This document shows positions 8,665-17,394 of a stretch of 64,000 nt of DNA, piece by piece. A program made the translations under genes and the position numbers. Within the stretch, counting starts at the first letter, position 1. Every line of letters starts with the position of its first letter. The stretch is from Pedobacter sp. KBS0701 (GTDB lineage: Bacteria > Bacteroidota > Bacteroidia > Sphingobacteriales > Sphingobacteriaceae): assembly GCF_005938645.2 (NCBI RefSeq), contig NZ_CP042171.1, positions 372,001 through 436,000 on the forward strand, written 5' to 3'. The notes under the pieces are model-generated. The model saw nothing but the letters and a program-made list of their open reading frames with translations. It searched no databases and was not told where the DNA came from.

Positions 8665-11600
8665 TTTCCGTTCAGGTTAAATTCTATAAGTTGGTGGATA
8701 GGCAGTTCTAATACAAATATATTAAAATCACCATCATTAAAATCTAAATAAAGTTCACCGCGATGCAGTTGCGCAAGTGATTTCGAAATCGATAAACCTA
8801 TTCCCGTTCCCGCCTTTATTTCGGTTTCCTTACCCCTAAAAAAAGGTTCAAATATCTTATCCTTAATCTCTTTAGAGATTCTATTCCCATCGTTTTTAAC
8901 CATCACCACAAACTTATCGTAATCCTGTAATGATAAGTGAATTTGTACACTAGCTTTCCCATATTTTAGGGCATTGTCTACCAAATTGCTGATGATTTTG
9001 TAAAAAGCTTCCACATCAATATAGGCATGGATTTTTTTTTCAGGTAAATGAAGATTGTAGCTAATATCCTGCTGTTCTGCGGCAGGTTGGAACTGCAAAA
9101 ATATATCTTTTAAGATTTCAGAAATATCGGCTTTTACAAAGTTTAATGAAAATTCGCTGGTTTCGGTTTTTCTGAAATCCAATAATTGGTTGGTTAATTT
9201 GAGCAACCTATCCGTATTTCGACCCATAATGCGTAAATTCTTTTCTATTGCGGGTACGGCATCGGCCTGTTTAATCAGTTTTTCCATCGGTCCGATAATC
9301 AAGGTGAGCGGTGTCCTGATCTCATGGGCGACGTTGGTGAAAAATTCGATCTTCGCCTGATAAACTTCTTTTTGTTTTTCATGTTCAAAAACTTCCATCC
9401 GCCTGCTGTTCTTTAATGCAATTTTTCGATGGTACCTTCGCACCAGGGAGAAAATTATTCCGCTTATAGCGATCAAATAAAGCAGATATGCCAGGGGGCT
9501 GAGGTAAAAAGGAGGACTTATTTTGATCAGAAGTTTAACATTTTTGGTGCTCCAGATGCTGCTTCCTTCAACCAAAGCTTTCACTTCAAAAATGTAATTG
9601 CCCGGGGCAAGTTTGGTAAAATAAACCTTCCTGTTGGTTTTTAAATACTCCCAGTTTTTATAAAGCCCTGTCATTTTGTAGGCATACTCCGTCATTTCAG
9701 GAGATAAATAACTTAATGCAGCAAAATCGATACTAAAAGATGATTGGTTATGGTTAAGTTCGATGGTATCGGCATAAACAATCGATGTATTAGCAACAGA
9801 ATCTTTCCCATTTAAACCTATTTCCAAACTGTTGATCTGAAACCCGGTTAAAAATACCGGGGGCTCATAGTTTGTTGCCTTTAAATTGGCCGGATTAAAG
9901 CTTATCAGCCCTTTTACGCTTCCAAAATAGGTTCGGCCTTCTTCATCCTGATAGGCAGAACTGTAGTTGAACTGATCGGTAAGCAATCCGTTGGCTTTAG
10001 AATAGGTCTTACTTAACCCCGTAACGGGATCAAAATGGATGAGACCCCTGGTACTACTAATCCAGAATTTATTCACTGCATCCTCTTCGATGCGGAACAG
10101 GTAATTGCTGGGGAAACCATTTTTTATTCCGTAACGCTTAAATTGATGTATTTTTTGATCAAACCTGCAAAGTCCGCCACCATCGGTAGTTACCCAAATG
10201 TGCTGTTTACTATCTTCAAAAATACTGTTTACGCTGTTATGGCTTAAACTTTTCGCATCGGTTGGGTTATTTCGATAATTCACATGGCCTGGTCTGGATA
10301 AATTAAACTTAAATATACCGTCGTTAAAGCTGCCCGCCCAGATATTACCTTTACTGTCTTCCATAACCGAATCGTAAAAGATAAAAGGGAGGCCTGCAAT
10401 AGGTTCAAAATCATCTCTTTTGCGGTTATAAAGATAAATCCCATTAATGGTTCCAACTAAAATTTCACCCGACCGCGTTTTACAAAAAGTAACAATAAAA
10501 TTGGTACGTAAGGCATTTCCAACACCTGCCTGGTAATGTTTAATCACCTTTTCTGTTTTCAGGTCTAAAACATCCAATCCATGTTCAAAAGTGCCAATCC
10601 AGAGCTTGTCTCCGTCAACCAATAAACCGTGGATATTGGAATAGGCAATGCTTCCGGGTTTTCCGTCGGGTAAAAAGTGTTTAAACACCCCTGTTTTTAC
10701 GTCGAGTTTGTTCAGTCCGGCATCTTCAGTACCAATCCATAAATTACCATCCTGATCCTTTGTAATTTCCCTCACATCGCTTCCGCTGATGGAATTTGTA
10801 CCTTTTTGCGGAAAGTATTTAGTGAACAGCGAAGTATGGCTCGAATAGTAATTTACTCCTCCAAAGTAGGTGCCGGTCCAAACCCCTCCTTCGCGATCGA
10901 GGCAAATGCTATAAACGGCATTATCGCTTAAAGAATAATCGTTATTATATTGTTTTTTAAGGTGGATAATTGCTCCACTTTTATCATTATAGATGTAAAT
11001 GCCCGATTCTGTAGCAATCCAAAACTCATGCGGGCCTGTTTTTTTAATGTCCCGAACAAAAATTGGCGTTTGGTCGTCGTTTAATTTGAGTATATTTTTT
11101 GATGTTAAGGTAACAGGGTTGAAAAGTTTAACACCCTGATTGGTCGTGCCGACCAATAAATTTCCATCTTCAGTTTCTGCAATTCTGGATACCCAGCCAT
11201 ATTCGGTTTTGGCATTTTTTCCATTAATATTAAACTGCTGAAAACTATTCGTTTTGGGATTGTATTTTTCTAATGTTCCCTTTCCGGTACTGATCCATAC
11301 ACTGCCATCTTTTAAAATGGTTACCAGTGAGGCATCGAACCGTGCATTATGGCCAAAAACCTGTATTTTCCTGGTACGCTTTTGATATAAATATATCTTA
11401 AATGAAGATAAAATCCATAAATTTCCACGCAGATCGCTTGCCAGATCTGTAATCCGCATCCCTTTAGTTGCTGCAATAATGGCGAAGCTTTCTTTTTTTG
11501 GATTGTATTGATACACACCGTTATTTGTACCAACCCAAAGTGTTTGTTCGTGATCATGGTGAAGTGCAGAAATCAGATCGTTGCCCAAACTGCCAGCTTT

Positions 11601-11819
11601 TTCGGTATCGTGGCGATAGGTTTTAAAAGAATAACCATCAAACCGGTTCAGCCCATCTTTAGTGCCAAACCACATAAAGCCATTTCCATCTTGCACACTG
11701 CAAAAGGCCGTATTATTAGAAAGCCCGTTTTCTACCTGGTAATGCCTGAAATAGTAAGGCTGGGCCAAAAGCAGGCTGGCCGAAAGTAACAGACATACAA
11801 GGATGATGAGTTTTTTCAA
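8649..11819 (-). CDS. Two-component sensor histidine kinase with periplasmic propeller and Y_Y_Y domain
   Basis: The 1056-residue protein carries, in order: a signal peptide (1-19), about a dozen two-component-regulator propeller repeats (such as GNGFMWFGTKDGLNRFDG) forming the periplasmic sensor, a Y_Y_Y domain near 695-765, and one membrane helix near 774-791. HisKA follows with the phospho-acceptor His832 (NVAHEIRTPL), then HATPase_c near 925-1040 with N box ISNLVDNALKYG and G box GTGIGLSIS. It lacks the receiver and AraC domains that usually follow in one chain; these are in the overlapping downstream gene. Sensors of this class bind oligosaccharides released by the enzymes of the adjacent locus. 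It is preceded by a TlpA-like gene on the same strand. Confidence 0.93.
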   Translation of the reverse strand: MKKLIILVCLLLSASLLLAQPYYFRHYQVENGLSNNTAFCSVQDGNGFMWFGTKDGLNRFDGYSFKTYRHDTEKAGSLGNDLISALHHDHEQTLWVGTNNGVYQYNPKKESFAIIAATKGMRITDLASDLRGNLWILSSFKIYLYQKRTRKIQVFGHNARFDASLVTILKDGSVWISTGKGTLEKYNPKTNSFQQFNINGKNAKTEYGWVSRIAETEDGNLLVGTTNQGVKLFNPVTLTSKNILKLNDDQTPIFVRDIKKTGPHEFWIATESGIYIYNDKSGAIIHLKKQYNNDYSLSDNAVYSICLDREGGVWTGTYFGGVNYYSSHTSLFTKYFPQKGTNSISGSDVREITKDQDGNLWIGTEDAGLNKLDVKTGVFKHFLPDGKPGSIAYSNIHGLLVDGDKLWIGTFEHGLDVLDLKTEKVIKHYQAGVGNALRTNFIVTFCKTRSGEILVGTINGIYLYNRKRDDFEPIAGLPFIFYDSVMEDSKGNIWAGSFNDGIFKFNLSRPGHVNYRNNPTDAKSLSHNSVNSIFEDSKQHIWVTTDGGGLCRFDQKIHQFKRYGIKNGFPSNYLFRIEEDAVNKFWISSTRGLIHFDPVTGLSKTYSKANGLLTDQFNYSSAYQDEEGRTYFGSVKGLISFNPANLKATNYEPPVFLTGFQINSLEIGLNGKDSVANTSIVYADTIELNHNQSSFSIDFAALSYLSPEMTEYAYKMTGLYKNWEYLKTNRKVYFTKLAPGNYIFEVKALVEGSSIWSTKNVKLLIKISPPFYLSPLAYLLYLIAISGIIFSLVRRYHRKIALKNSRRMEVFEHEKQKEVYQAKIEFFTNVAHEIRTPLTLIIGPMEKLIKQADAVPAIEKNLRIMGRNTDRLLKLTNQLLDFRKTETSEFSLNFVKADISEILKDIFLQFQPAAEQQDISYNLHLPEKKIHAYIDVEAFYKIISNLVDNALKYGKASVQIHLSLQDYDKFVVMVKNDGNRISKEIKDKIFEPFFRGKETEIKAGTGIGLSISKSLAQLHRGELYLDFNDGDFNIFVLELPIHQLIEFNLNGKWKKL

Positions 11820-11918
11820 GATATATTGGTCAGTAGCTTCAAATATATTAAAGAAATGCTTTGCTTTCAGGCTAAATTGAATTTGAGCCGATACGTAGAA
11901 AGATGGAGACAGATCGGT

Positions 11919-13436
11919 TTAATGCGCTAATGCTTCTTCCAGTTGTTTAATCAGGATTTCTCTGTTCATGGGGTAACCTGCTTTTGATAGCTCATAGGTT
12001 CCATCCTTTTTAATGATTACATAAGTTGGGAAACCATTGCCCTTCACTTTTTGCATAATATCTTTCGTTAATTTTAGATTTGCAAGGATATGAAAGCCCT
12101 CCATATTAAAATAAGGGATAAGTTTTTTCCAGTCACTTTCATTATTTTGATCATGGTTGGCAATGTACAGGTAATCAACACCTTTATCTTTAAAATGGTA
12201 TTTTATGGCCTGTCCGTTGGTTTCGAGTTCAGATCTGCATGGGCCGCACCAGGTTCCCCACATATCCAGTAACATTGTTTTGCCTTTATGGATGGCTAAA
12301 ACCTCTTCGAAGGTATTCAGGTCTGATCCATTGTTTTTCTCAATGATCATTTTGTCATTCAAAGGCTTCTGTTCTCTTATCAAATAAGCCTCAACATAAG
12401 GTTTAATCCAGTTAATATATTTGCTTTTTGGGAAGTGGGATTTAAAACGGTCGAAAATCTGTGGGACATTTTTATAATAGGATTCATCGATTGCGTCATT
12501 AAACAATGTAATGTAGAGTATTTCTGCCGATTGTCCTGAAAAGTATTTATTGATTATTTTTTCCTCAAGAAGGTTAGTGGCATCATCAGAATAGGCAATC
12601 ATACCCTCTTTCTGATCCATATTGTACCATTCGCGAAAAAAGTTTTCAGGTTCATCGGACGCCATCATCCATAGTTTTTCTTTTTTGCGCAATAAAAATT
12701 CTTGGATCAGGCTCAGGTAATTCGGGGTATAAACAGCCAGTTCATTATTGATTGATTTTTCATTGATGAGACTATCCTGGATTTTTTCCCAGCTTAACAT
12801 GGTACTGCTATGGCTACCCTGAATTTTGAATTTATTATTCTCTTTAAATGAAAAATAGGTTTCCGCTGCGAAATACCTTTGGTTTAATCGCCAGTCTGCA
12901 ATAAATTTTTTGGTCGGCTTATACTTTTTAACATAATTATCGAAATTTTGCTGCAGTCTAATTTCTTCTTTTTTGATGGCGCTAATTACCCGAGTAGGCG
13001 TAGTATCGCCATAAAACTCTTGAACACTAAATGTTTTTTTGATTAGTGCAATTGATGGTTGGTTATTTTCGGCACCTTTTCCAATAACGGTGATTCCGAA
13101 ATCTGGCCGCTTAAAATCTATTTTTATGTTTAACTGGTTTCCAGGTTCAATATATAAGTTATAAAATAAATATTCCCTGTCGGTCCTGCCCATACACCGG
13201 AGACCGAAAAAACCTGCTCTTTTTAGCTCAAGGTTTAAACTGGCTAATTTTTTCTTATTCAAGTTTACCACCATCTCCTTGGGTTCGGGGAATTCGGCTT
13301 GAAAAATTTGCTTGGTATCCAGCAACGAAAATTCTTCTGCTTTCGAATTTGCAATGCTTACAGTAATGCTGGTTTTTTGTGCAAAGCCAATAATTGTCCA
13401 CAATATCAACAAGGATGTAAATAAAGACTTTTTCAT
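11919..13436 (-). CDS. Secreted thioredoxin-like (TlpA/AhpC-TSA type) protein
   Basis: The 505-residue protein starts with a signal peptide (MKKSLFTSLLILWTIIGFAQ). The first 380 residues are a poorly defined alpha/beta region. The C-terminal 118 residues form a thioredoxin fold with the redox motif WCGPC (Cys397, Cys400) and the cis-Pro in NGFPTYVII near 471. Such proteins reduce or isomerise disulfides in the periplasm and are common beside SusC/SusD loci in this group. Its stop is 99 bases before the sensor kinase start on the same strand, so co-transcription is possible. Its true partner is unknown. Confidence 0.82.
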   Translation of the reverse strand: MKKSLFTSLLILWTIIGFAQKTSITVSIANSKAEEFSLLDTKQIFQAEFPEPKEMVVNLNKKKLASLNLELKRAGFFGLRCMGRTDREYLFYNLYIEPGNQLNIKIDFKRPDFGITVIGKGAENNQPSIALIKKTFSVQEFYGDTTPTRVISAIKKEEIRLQQNFDNYVKKYKPTKKFIADWRLNQRYFAAETYFSFKENNKFKIQGSHSSTMLSWEKIQDSLINEKSINNELAVYTPNYLSLIQEFLLRKKEKLWMMASDEPENFFREWYNMDQKEGMIAYSDDATNLLEEKIINKYFSGQSAEILYITLFNDAIDESYYKNVPQIFDRFKSHFPKSKYINWIKPYVEAYLIREQKPLNDKMIIEKNNGSDLNTFEEVLAIHKGKTMLLDMWGTWCGPCRSELETNGQAIKYHFKDKGVDYLYIANHDQNNESDWKKLIPYFNMEGFHILANLKLTKDIMQKVKGNGFPTYVIIKKDGTYELSKAGYPMNREILIKQLEEALAH

Positions 13437-13618
13437 CTAAGAGGTGTTATATAGATTATTCAAATCTATATAAAAACTGTTCACGAACAATGAAATAAAT
13501 TATTTTGTATAATGTTTCTTAACGAAACCTTTCGATTTTTATTTGTGAAAGCCTTAAAGATCGAAACTCAGTTTTATAGACCTGAAACTGCCAACGCCAA
13601 CTGTCAACTGCAAACTGA

Positions 13619-13735
13619 TATGGGCGTTACCTAAGCTGCGCAAAGGTCGGGCTTTTTCAGGGCTGCGCTTCTCTCCGGTACCGATGAAGGATCGGTACTG
13701 AACCCTTACAATCCCTAACGCAAAACCCACTGTTT
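13619..13735. repeat. Dispersed intergenic element with a palindromic core
   Basis: The stretch opens with GATATGGGCGTTACC, passes GGTCGGGCTTTTTCAGGG, and ends ACAATCCCTAACGC. It contains a perfect hairpin, GTACCGAT at 13678-13685 with ATCGGTAC at 13691-13698. I know very similar GGGCGTT...TCGGGCT...ATCCCTAACGC intergenic elements from many Bacteroidota genomes. The copy number in this genome cannot be seen here. Confidence 0.55.
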
Positions 13736-13739
13736 TATA

Positions 13740-13821
13740 AACCTCGCAGGTTTTTAAACGGCGCAGCCCTCAATGAGGGCATTAAAATAAATATACAGCG
13801 CCGAATTAAACCTGCGAGGTC
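13740..13821. repeat. Nested palindrome with AACCTCGCAGGTTT arms
   Basis: The outer arm AACCTCGCAGGTTT (13740-13753) pairs with AAACCTGCGAGGTC (13808-13821) at 13 of 14 positions. Inside it lies the short hairpin GCCCT-CAATG-AGGGC (13766-13780). The sides CGGCGC and GCGCCG also face each other. No T-run follows, so it is probably a dispersed palindromic repeat rather than a terminator. Confidence 0.6.
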
Positions 13822-13974
13822 TGACCTAAATTAGGACTACCGACCTGTGTTAAATAAACCTGATAAAACGGATAGCCCGGAGCGAAGCATGAGTGAGGAC
13901 TAGGAGGGATAGCAGGGATTCCCTAACCGAAATGTGCCAGCCCCATCATTTCCAGAAAACTGTCACTATAAAGA

Positions 13975-13993
13975 TCCTGAGCTGAACTCAGGA
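13975..13993. repeat. Short palindrome TCCTGAG...CTCAGGA
   Basis: TCCTGAG at 13975-13981 pairs with CTCAGGA at 13987-13993 and is followed by TGACGC. The wording CTGAACTCAGGATGAC resembles the CATCCTGAG repeats found elsewhere in the window (20065, 37868, 41753). Confidence 0.45.
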
Positions 13994-14189
13994 TGACGCA
14001 TTAAGCGGCATTTTCCGTGTTTCTGAGCCTCCGTGGCTAACAGACTCCTTAAACACAAATCGAGACAAAATGGAGAAAGATTGATACAAATACGTATTCC
14101 GTGCTAATGCTAAAAACCGAATCTTTGACAAGAATTAAATTGAACTAAAACCATTTACTTCTAGTATTTAACCAAATCACTAACCAAAT

Positions 14190-17100
14190 ATGAAAAGAAG
14201 TTTATTCTCCTATGGCGGCTTTGTACGTACGGATTGGTACTTGCTTCAAAAGATGTTTTTGAAAAGCAAAATTCTCTCTGTTATTTTTACCTCAATCACC
14301 TTACTCTTACTTTCATTTCAGCTCATTGCACAGGAACAAAGTACCGTTACTGGTACCGTTATTGACGAGAAGGGCGAAACAGTTGTAGGTGCCAGCATTA
14401 AAATCAAGGGAACCAGCACGGGGGCAACCACTGATGCTGACGGAAAATTTAAAATCCAGGTGGCCGATAAAAATGCAACCCTGATTTTTATTTATGTAGG
14501 TTATGTTAATCAGGAAGTCGCCCTGGCAGGACGTTTTCAGGTTAATGTTAAACTTAAACCTTCCAACAACGATCTTAGCGAAGTGGTGGTAGTGGGTTAC
14601 AACACACAGAAAAAAGAAGCCATTACCGGTGCCATTTCCTCCATCAGCAGCAAAGACCTCGAAAAAGTACATGGCGGTTCAACTGTAAGTACGGGCCTTG
14701 CTGGCAAACTGCCCGGCGTTTCGTTCAGGATGCCTGACGGTAGACCGGGATCGAGTGCCAACATCCAGATCCGTAACATGGGTAATCCATTGTACGTAAT
14801 TGATGGTATCCAGCAGGATGCAGGGCAGTTTAATAATATTTCGCCCAATGATATTGAAACGATTAGCGTACTTAAAGACGCTTCGGCCGCTATTTATGGT
14901 AGCAGGGCCGCTAATGGGGTAGTTTTGGTAACGACCAAAAGAGGTAAAAACAGTACGCGTAATACTTTTAGTGTTGATGCTTATACCGGATGGCAGAACT
15001 GGGTACGTTTCCCTGAAACGACTGATGCTTACCAATGGATGTTAGGAAAAGCTACTGCAGAACTAAACCAGAATGGCAAAACAGATATTACTCCGGCAGA
15101 ACTTGAAAAATGGAAAGCAGGAACAGAATATGGCTATCAGAGCCAGAACTGGAGAGATATCATCATCGCGCCCAATGCGCCACAATCTTCAATTAATTTA
15201 AGTGCTTCCGGTGGTAGCGACAAGGTAAATTATTACTTTTCGGGTACGCACCTGGATCAGAAAGGGGTGTATGGAACGGCACGTGAGTTCGATTTCAACA
15301 GGACCAATATTCAGAGCAATATTGAAGCTAAAATAACCGACCGTTTTAAAGTTGGGATGTTGATCAACGGCCGTATCGAAAGCCGCGATCAGCCAGGGGT
15401 ACCGGGCGGAGATGATTACTGGGCTGCCCGTTTTGCACTTTTGAGAAACAGGCCGACTGAACAGGCTTATGCCAATGGCAATCCAAATTATCCGAACGAT
15501 ATCGGACACAATACTGAACAGTTTGCCGTACAGAGCAAGGCCTTAACCGGTTACTGGAAATCTGACTGGAGGGTTTTACAGACCAATTTATCAGCAAGTT
15601 ATGATACGCCTATTAAAGGTTTGGAGATAAAAGGTTTATACTCTTATTACATCGCCGATAATGTAATCAACGGTCATGAGTATACCTACAACGTGTATAC
15701 TTATCATCCTGAAACCGGTGTTTACGAAGAAAAAGTAGGAAGTTCTAACCCATACAGGGAACGTAGAAACGAAAAGATTTACACCAATACCTACCAGTTA
15801 CAGGCCAACTACAACCGCACTTTTGGTAAACATACCGTTGGTGGTGTCTTGGTAGCAGAGCGTTTAGACCGTTTTAGAACCTATACTTTCCAGCATGCCG
15901 TACCACAGACCAATATTCTGCCTGTTTTGCAGTTTGCAGATATGGATGGACAGGATTTCGCCGATATCCAGGAAGAAGAAGCCCGTATTGGTTACGTTGC
16001 AAGGATAAATTATAACTATGATAACAAATATTACCTGGAACTTTCTGGCCGTAGAGATGCCTCATGGAAGTTTGCACCAGATAGGCGTGTAGGTTATTTC
16101 CCTTCTGCATCCATTGGTTGGAGAATTACTCAGGAGAAATTTATGAAATCGCTTTTAGGTGAAAGCACGGTCTTAAATGATTTGAAACTCCGTGCTTCCT
16201 ACGGTGTACTTGGAGATGATGATCTGGGTATTGACCCTTTCGCTTACATCCCGGGGTACCGTTATAACCAAGGCACTGTGATTCTGGATGGGAAGAATAT
16301 TACCACTTCAAGGGATAAAGGACCGATCATCAATAACCTGAGCTGGCTGAAAAGCAAAATAACAGATATCGGTTTAGATTTTTCATTGTTTAACAGTAAA
16401 CTTAGCGGAACTGCAGATTATTTCTACAGAAAACGTACTGGTTTAAAGCAGGTTAAAAATGATGTGGTGGTGCCAATTGAACTGGGATACCCACTGGCAG
16501 CAGAAAACCTGGAAAGTGACGCTCAGTTCGGAGCCGAATTCGCCTTAAATTACAGGGATAAGATCGGAGAATTCAACTACAATGTAGGAGGAAACATTTC
16601 CATTAGCCGAAGAAAGTTTTTAGATCAGTATAAACCGCGTTACGGCAACTCGTGGGACAATTACAGAAATAGCTATAACCAGCGTTATACAGATATTTTT
16701 TGGGGCTATGAGGTAACCGGACAGTTCCAGAATATTGACGAGATCAATAACTACAAAGTAAACATCGATGGGCAGGGAAACCGCTCTTTATTGCCGGGCG
16801 ATTTAATTTATAAGGATCAAAACGGTGACGGTGTGATCAACGACCTGGATCAAAGACCGATCGGATATACCACAACAGGACAGCCAAACATCGGCTTTGG
16901 TTTTACCATTGGTGGTTCTTACAAAAGCTTTGATTTTACAGCCGATTTTTCTGGCGGTGCGATGTACTCCTGGAACCAGAACTGGGAACAGCGCTGGGCA
17001 TTTCAGAATACAGGTGCTTTGTTGCAGAGTTTTGCTGATGACAGCTGGCACCGTACTAACCCATACGACCTGAACAGCGCATGGATCCCTGGGAAATACC

Positions 17101-17393
17101 CTGCATTACGCTTCAATGATGGCGGACACAGCAATTATAATAAAAACTCCACTTTTTGGCTACACAATGTAAGGTATCTGCGTGCCCGTACGCTTGAGAT
17201 TGGTTATACCATACCCAAAAGATGGGCTGAGAAAATCAAGATCCAGAATGCCAGGGTATATGTAAACGGATATAACCTCTTTTCTATCGATAACCTGAGC
17301 GATTATGGCGTGGATCCGGAAATTGCAGACGATAACGGCCTACAATATCCACAGAACAAGTTCTTTAATATCGGTCTTAAACTAACGCTGTAA
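14190..17393 (+). CDS. SusC-family TonB-linked outer membrane protein
   Basis: The 1067-residue protein is the transport barrel of a SusCD pair and imports oligosaccharides across the outer membrane with energy from TonB. A signal segment lies near residues 28-47 (TSITLLLLSFQLIAQ). A carboxypeptidase-D-like repeat follows (TVTGTVIDEKGETVVGASI), then a plug domain with the SusC signature (ISVLKDASAAIYGSRAANG) near 230-245, then a large beta barrel ending NIGLKLTL with a typical C-terminal strand. The ATG at 14190 gives an N-terminal extension of 21 residues; the internal Met at 14253 (MFLKSKILSV) gives a tidier signal peptide and may be the true start. susD follows after one base. Confidence 0.94.
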   Translation: MKRSLFSYGGFVRTDWYLLQKMFLKSKILSVIFTSITLLLLSFQLIAQEQSTVTGTVIDEKGETVVGASIKIKGTSTGATTDADGKFKIQVADKNATLIFIYVGYVNQEVALAGRFQVNVKLKPSNNDLSEVVVVGYNTQKKEAITGAISSISSKDLEKVHGGSTVSTGLAGKLPGVSFRMPDGRPGSSANIQIRNMGNPLYVIDGIQQDAGQFNNISPNDIETISVLKDASAAIYGSRAANGVVLVTTKRGKNSTRNTFSVDAYTGWQNWVRFPETTDAYQWMLGKATAELNQNGKTDITPAELEKWKAGTEYGYQSQNWRDIIIAPNAPQSSINLSASGGSDKVNYYFSGTHLDQKGVYGTAREFDFNRTNIQSNIEAKITDRFKVGMLINGRIESRDQPGVPGGDDYWAARFALLRNRPTEQAYANGNPNYPNDIGHNTEQFAVQSKALTGYWKSDWRVLQTNLSASYDTPIKGLEIKGLYSYYIADNVINGHEYTYNVYTYHPETGVYEEKVGSSNPYRERRNEKIYTNTYQLQANYNRTFGKHTVGGVLVAERLDRFRTYTFQHAVPQTNILPVLQFADMDGQDFADIQEEEARIGYVARINYNYDNKYYLELSGRRDASWKFAPDRRVGYFPSASIGWRITQEKFMKSLLGESTVLNDLKLRASYGVLGDDDLGIDPFAYIPGYRYNQGTVILDGKNITTSRDKGPIINNLSWLKSKITDIGLDFSLFNSKLSGTADYFYRKRTGLKQVKNDVVVPIELGYPLAAENLESDAQFGAEFALNYRDKIGEFNYNVGGNISISRRKFLDQYKPRYGNSWDNYRNSYNQRYTDIFWGYEVTGQFQNIDEINNYKVNIDGQGNRSLLPGDLIYKDQNGDGVINDLDQRPIGYTTTGQPNIGFGFTIGGSYKSFDFTADFSGGAMYSWNQNWEQRWAFQNTGALLQSFADDSWHRTNPYDLNSAWIPGKYPALRFNDGGHSNYNKNSTFWLHNVRYLRARTLEIGYTIPKRWAEKIKIQNARVYVNGYNLFSIDNLSDYGVDPEIADDNGLQYPQNKFFNIGLKLTL

Positions 17394-17394
17394 C

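Larger units (their letters stand above)
13437..14189. other. 753-base divergent spacer upstream of susC, built largely of intergenic repeats
   Basis: The spacer separates the TlpA-like gene from susC and should hold the promoters of both. No ORF is supported. The middle is filled with palindromic elements listed separately (13619-13735, 13740-13821, 13975-13993). The last 190 bases before susC are AT-rich and hold a TTTGAC at 14124-14129 that could be a -33 element, but I cannot find a matching -7 element, so no promoter is called. Confidence 0.5.

Noticed and set aside
14124..14170. Possible susC promoter
   Set aside because: TTTGAC fits a -33 element but no -7 element lies at the right distance.
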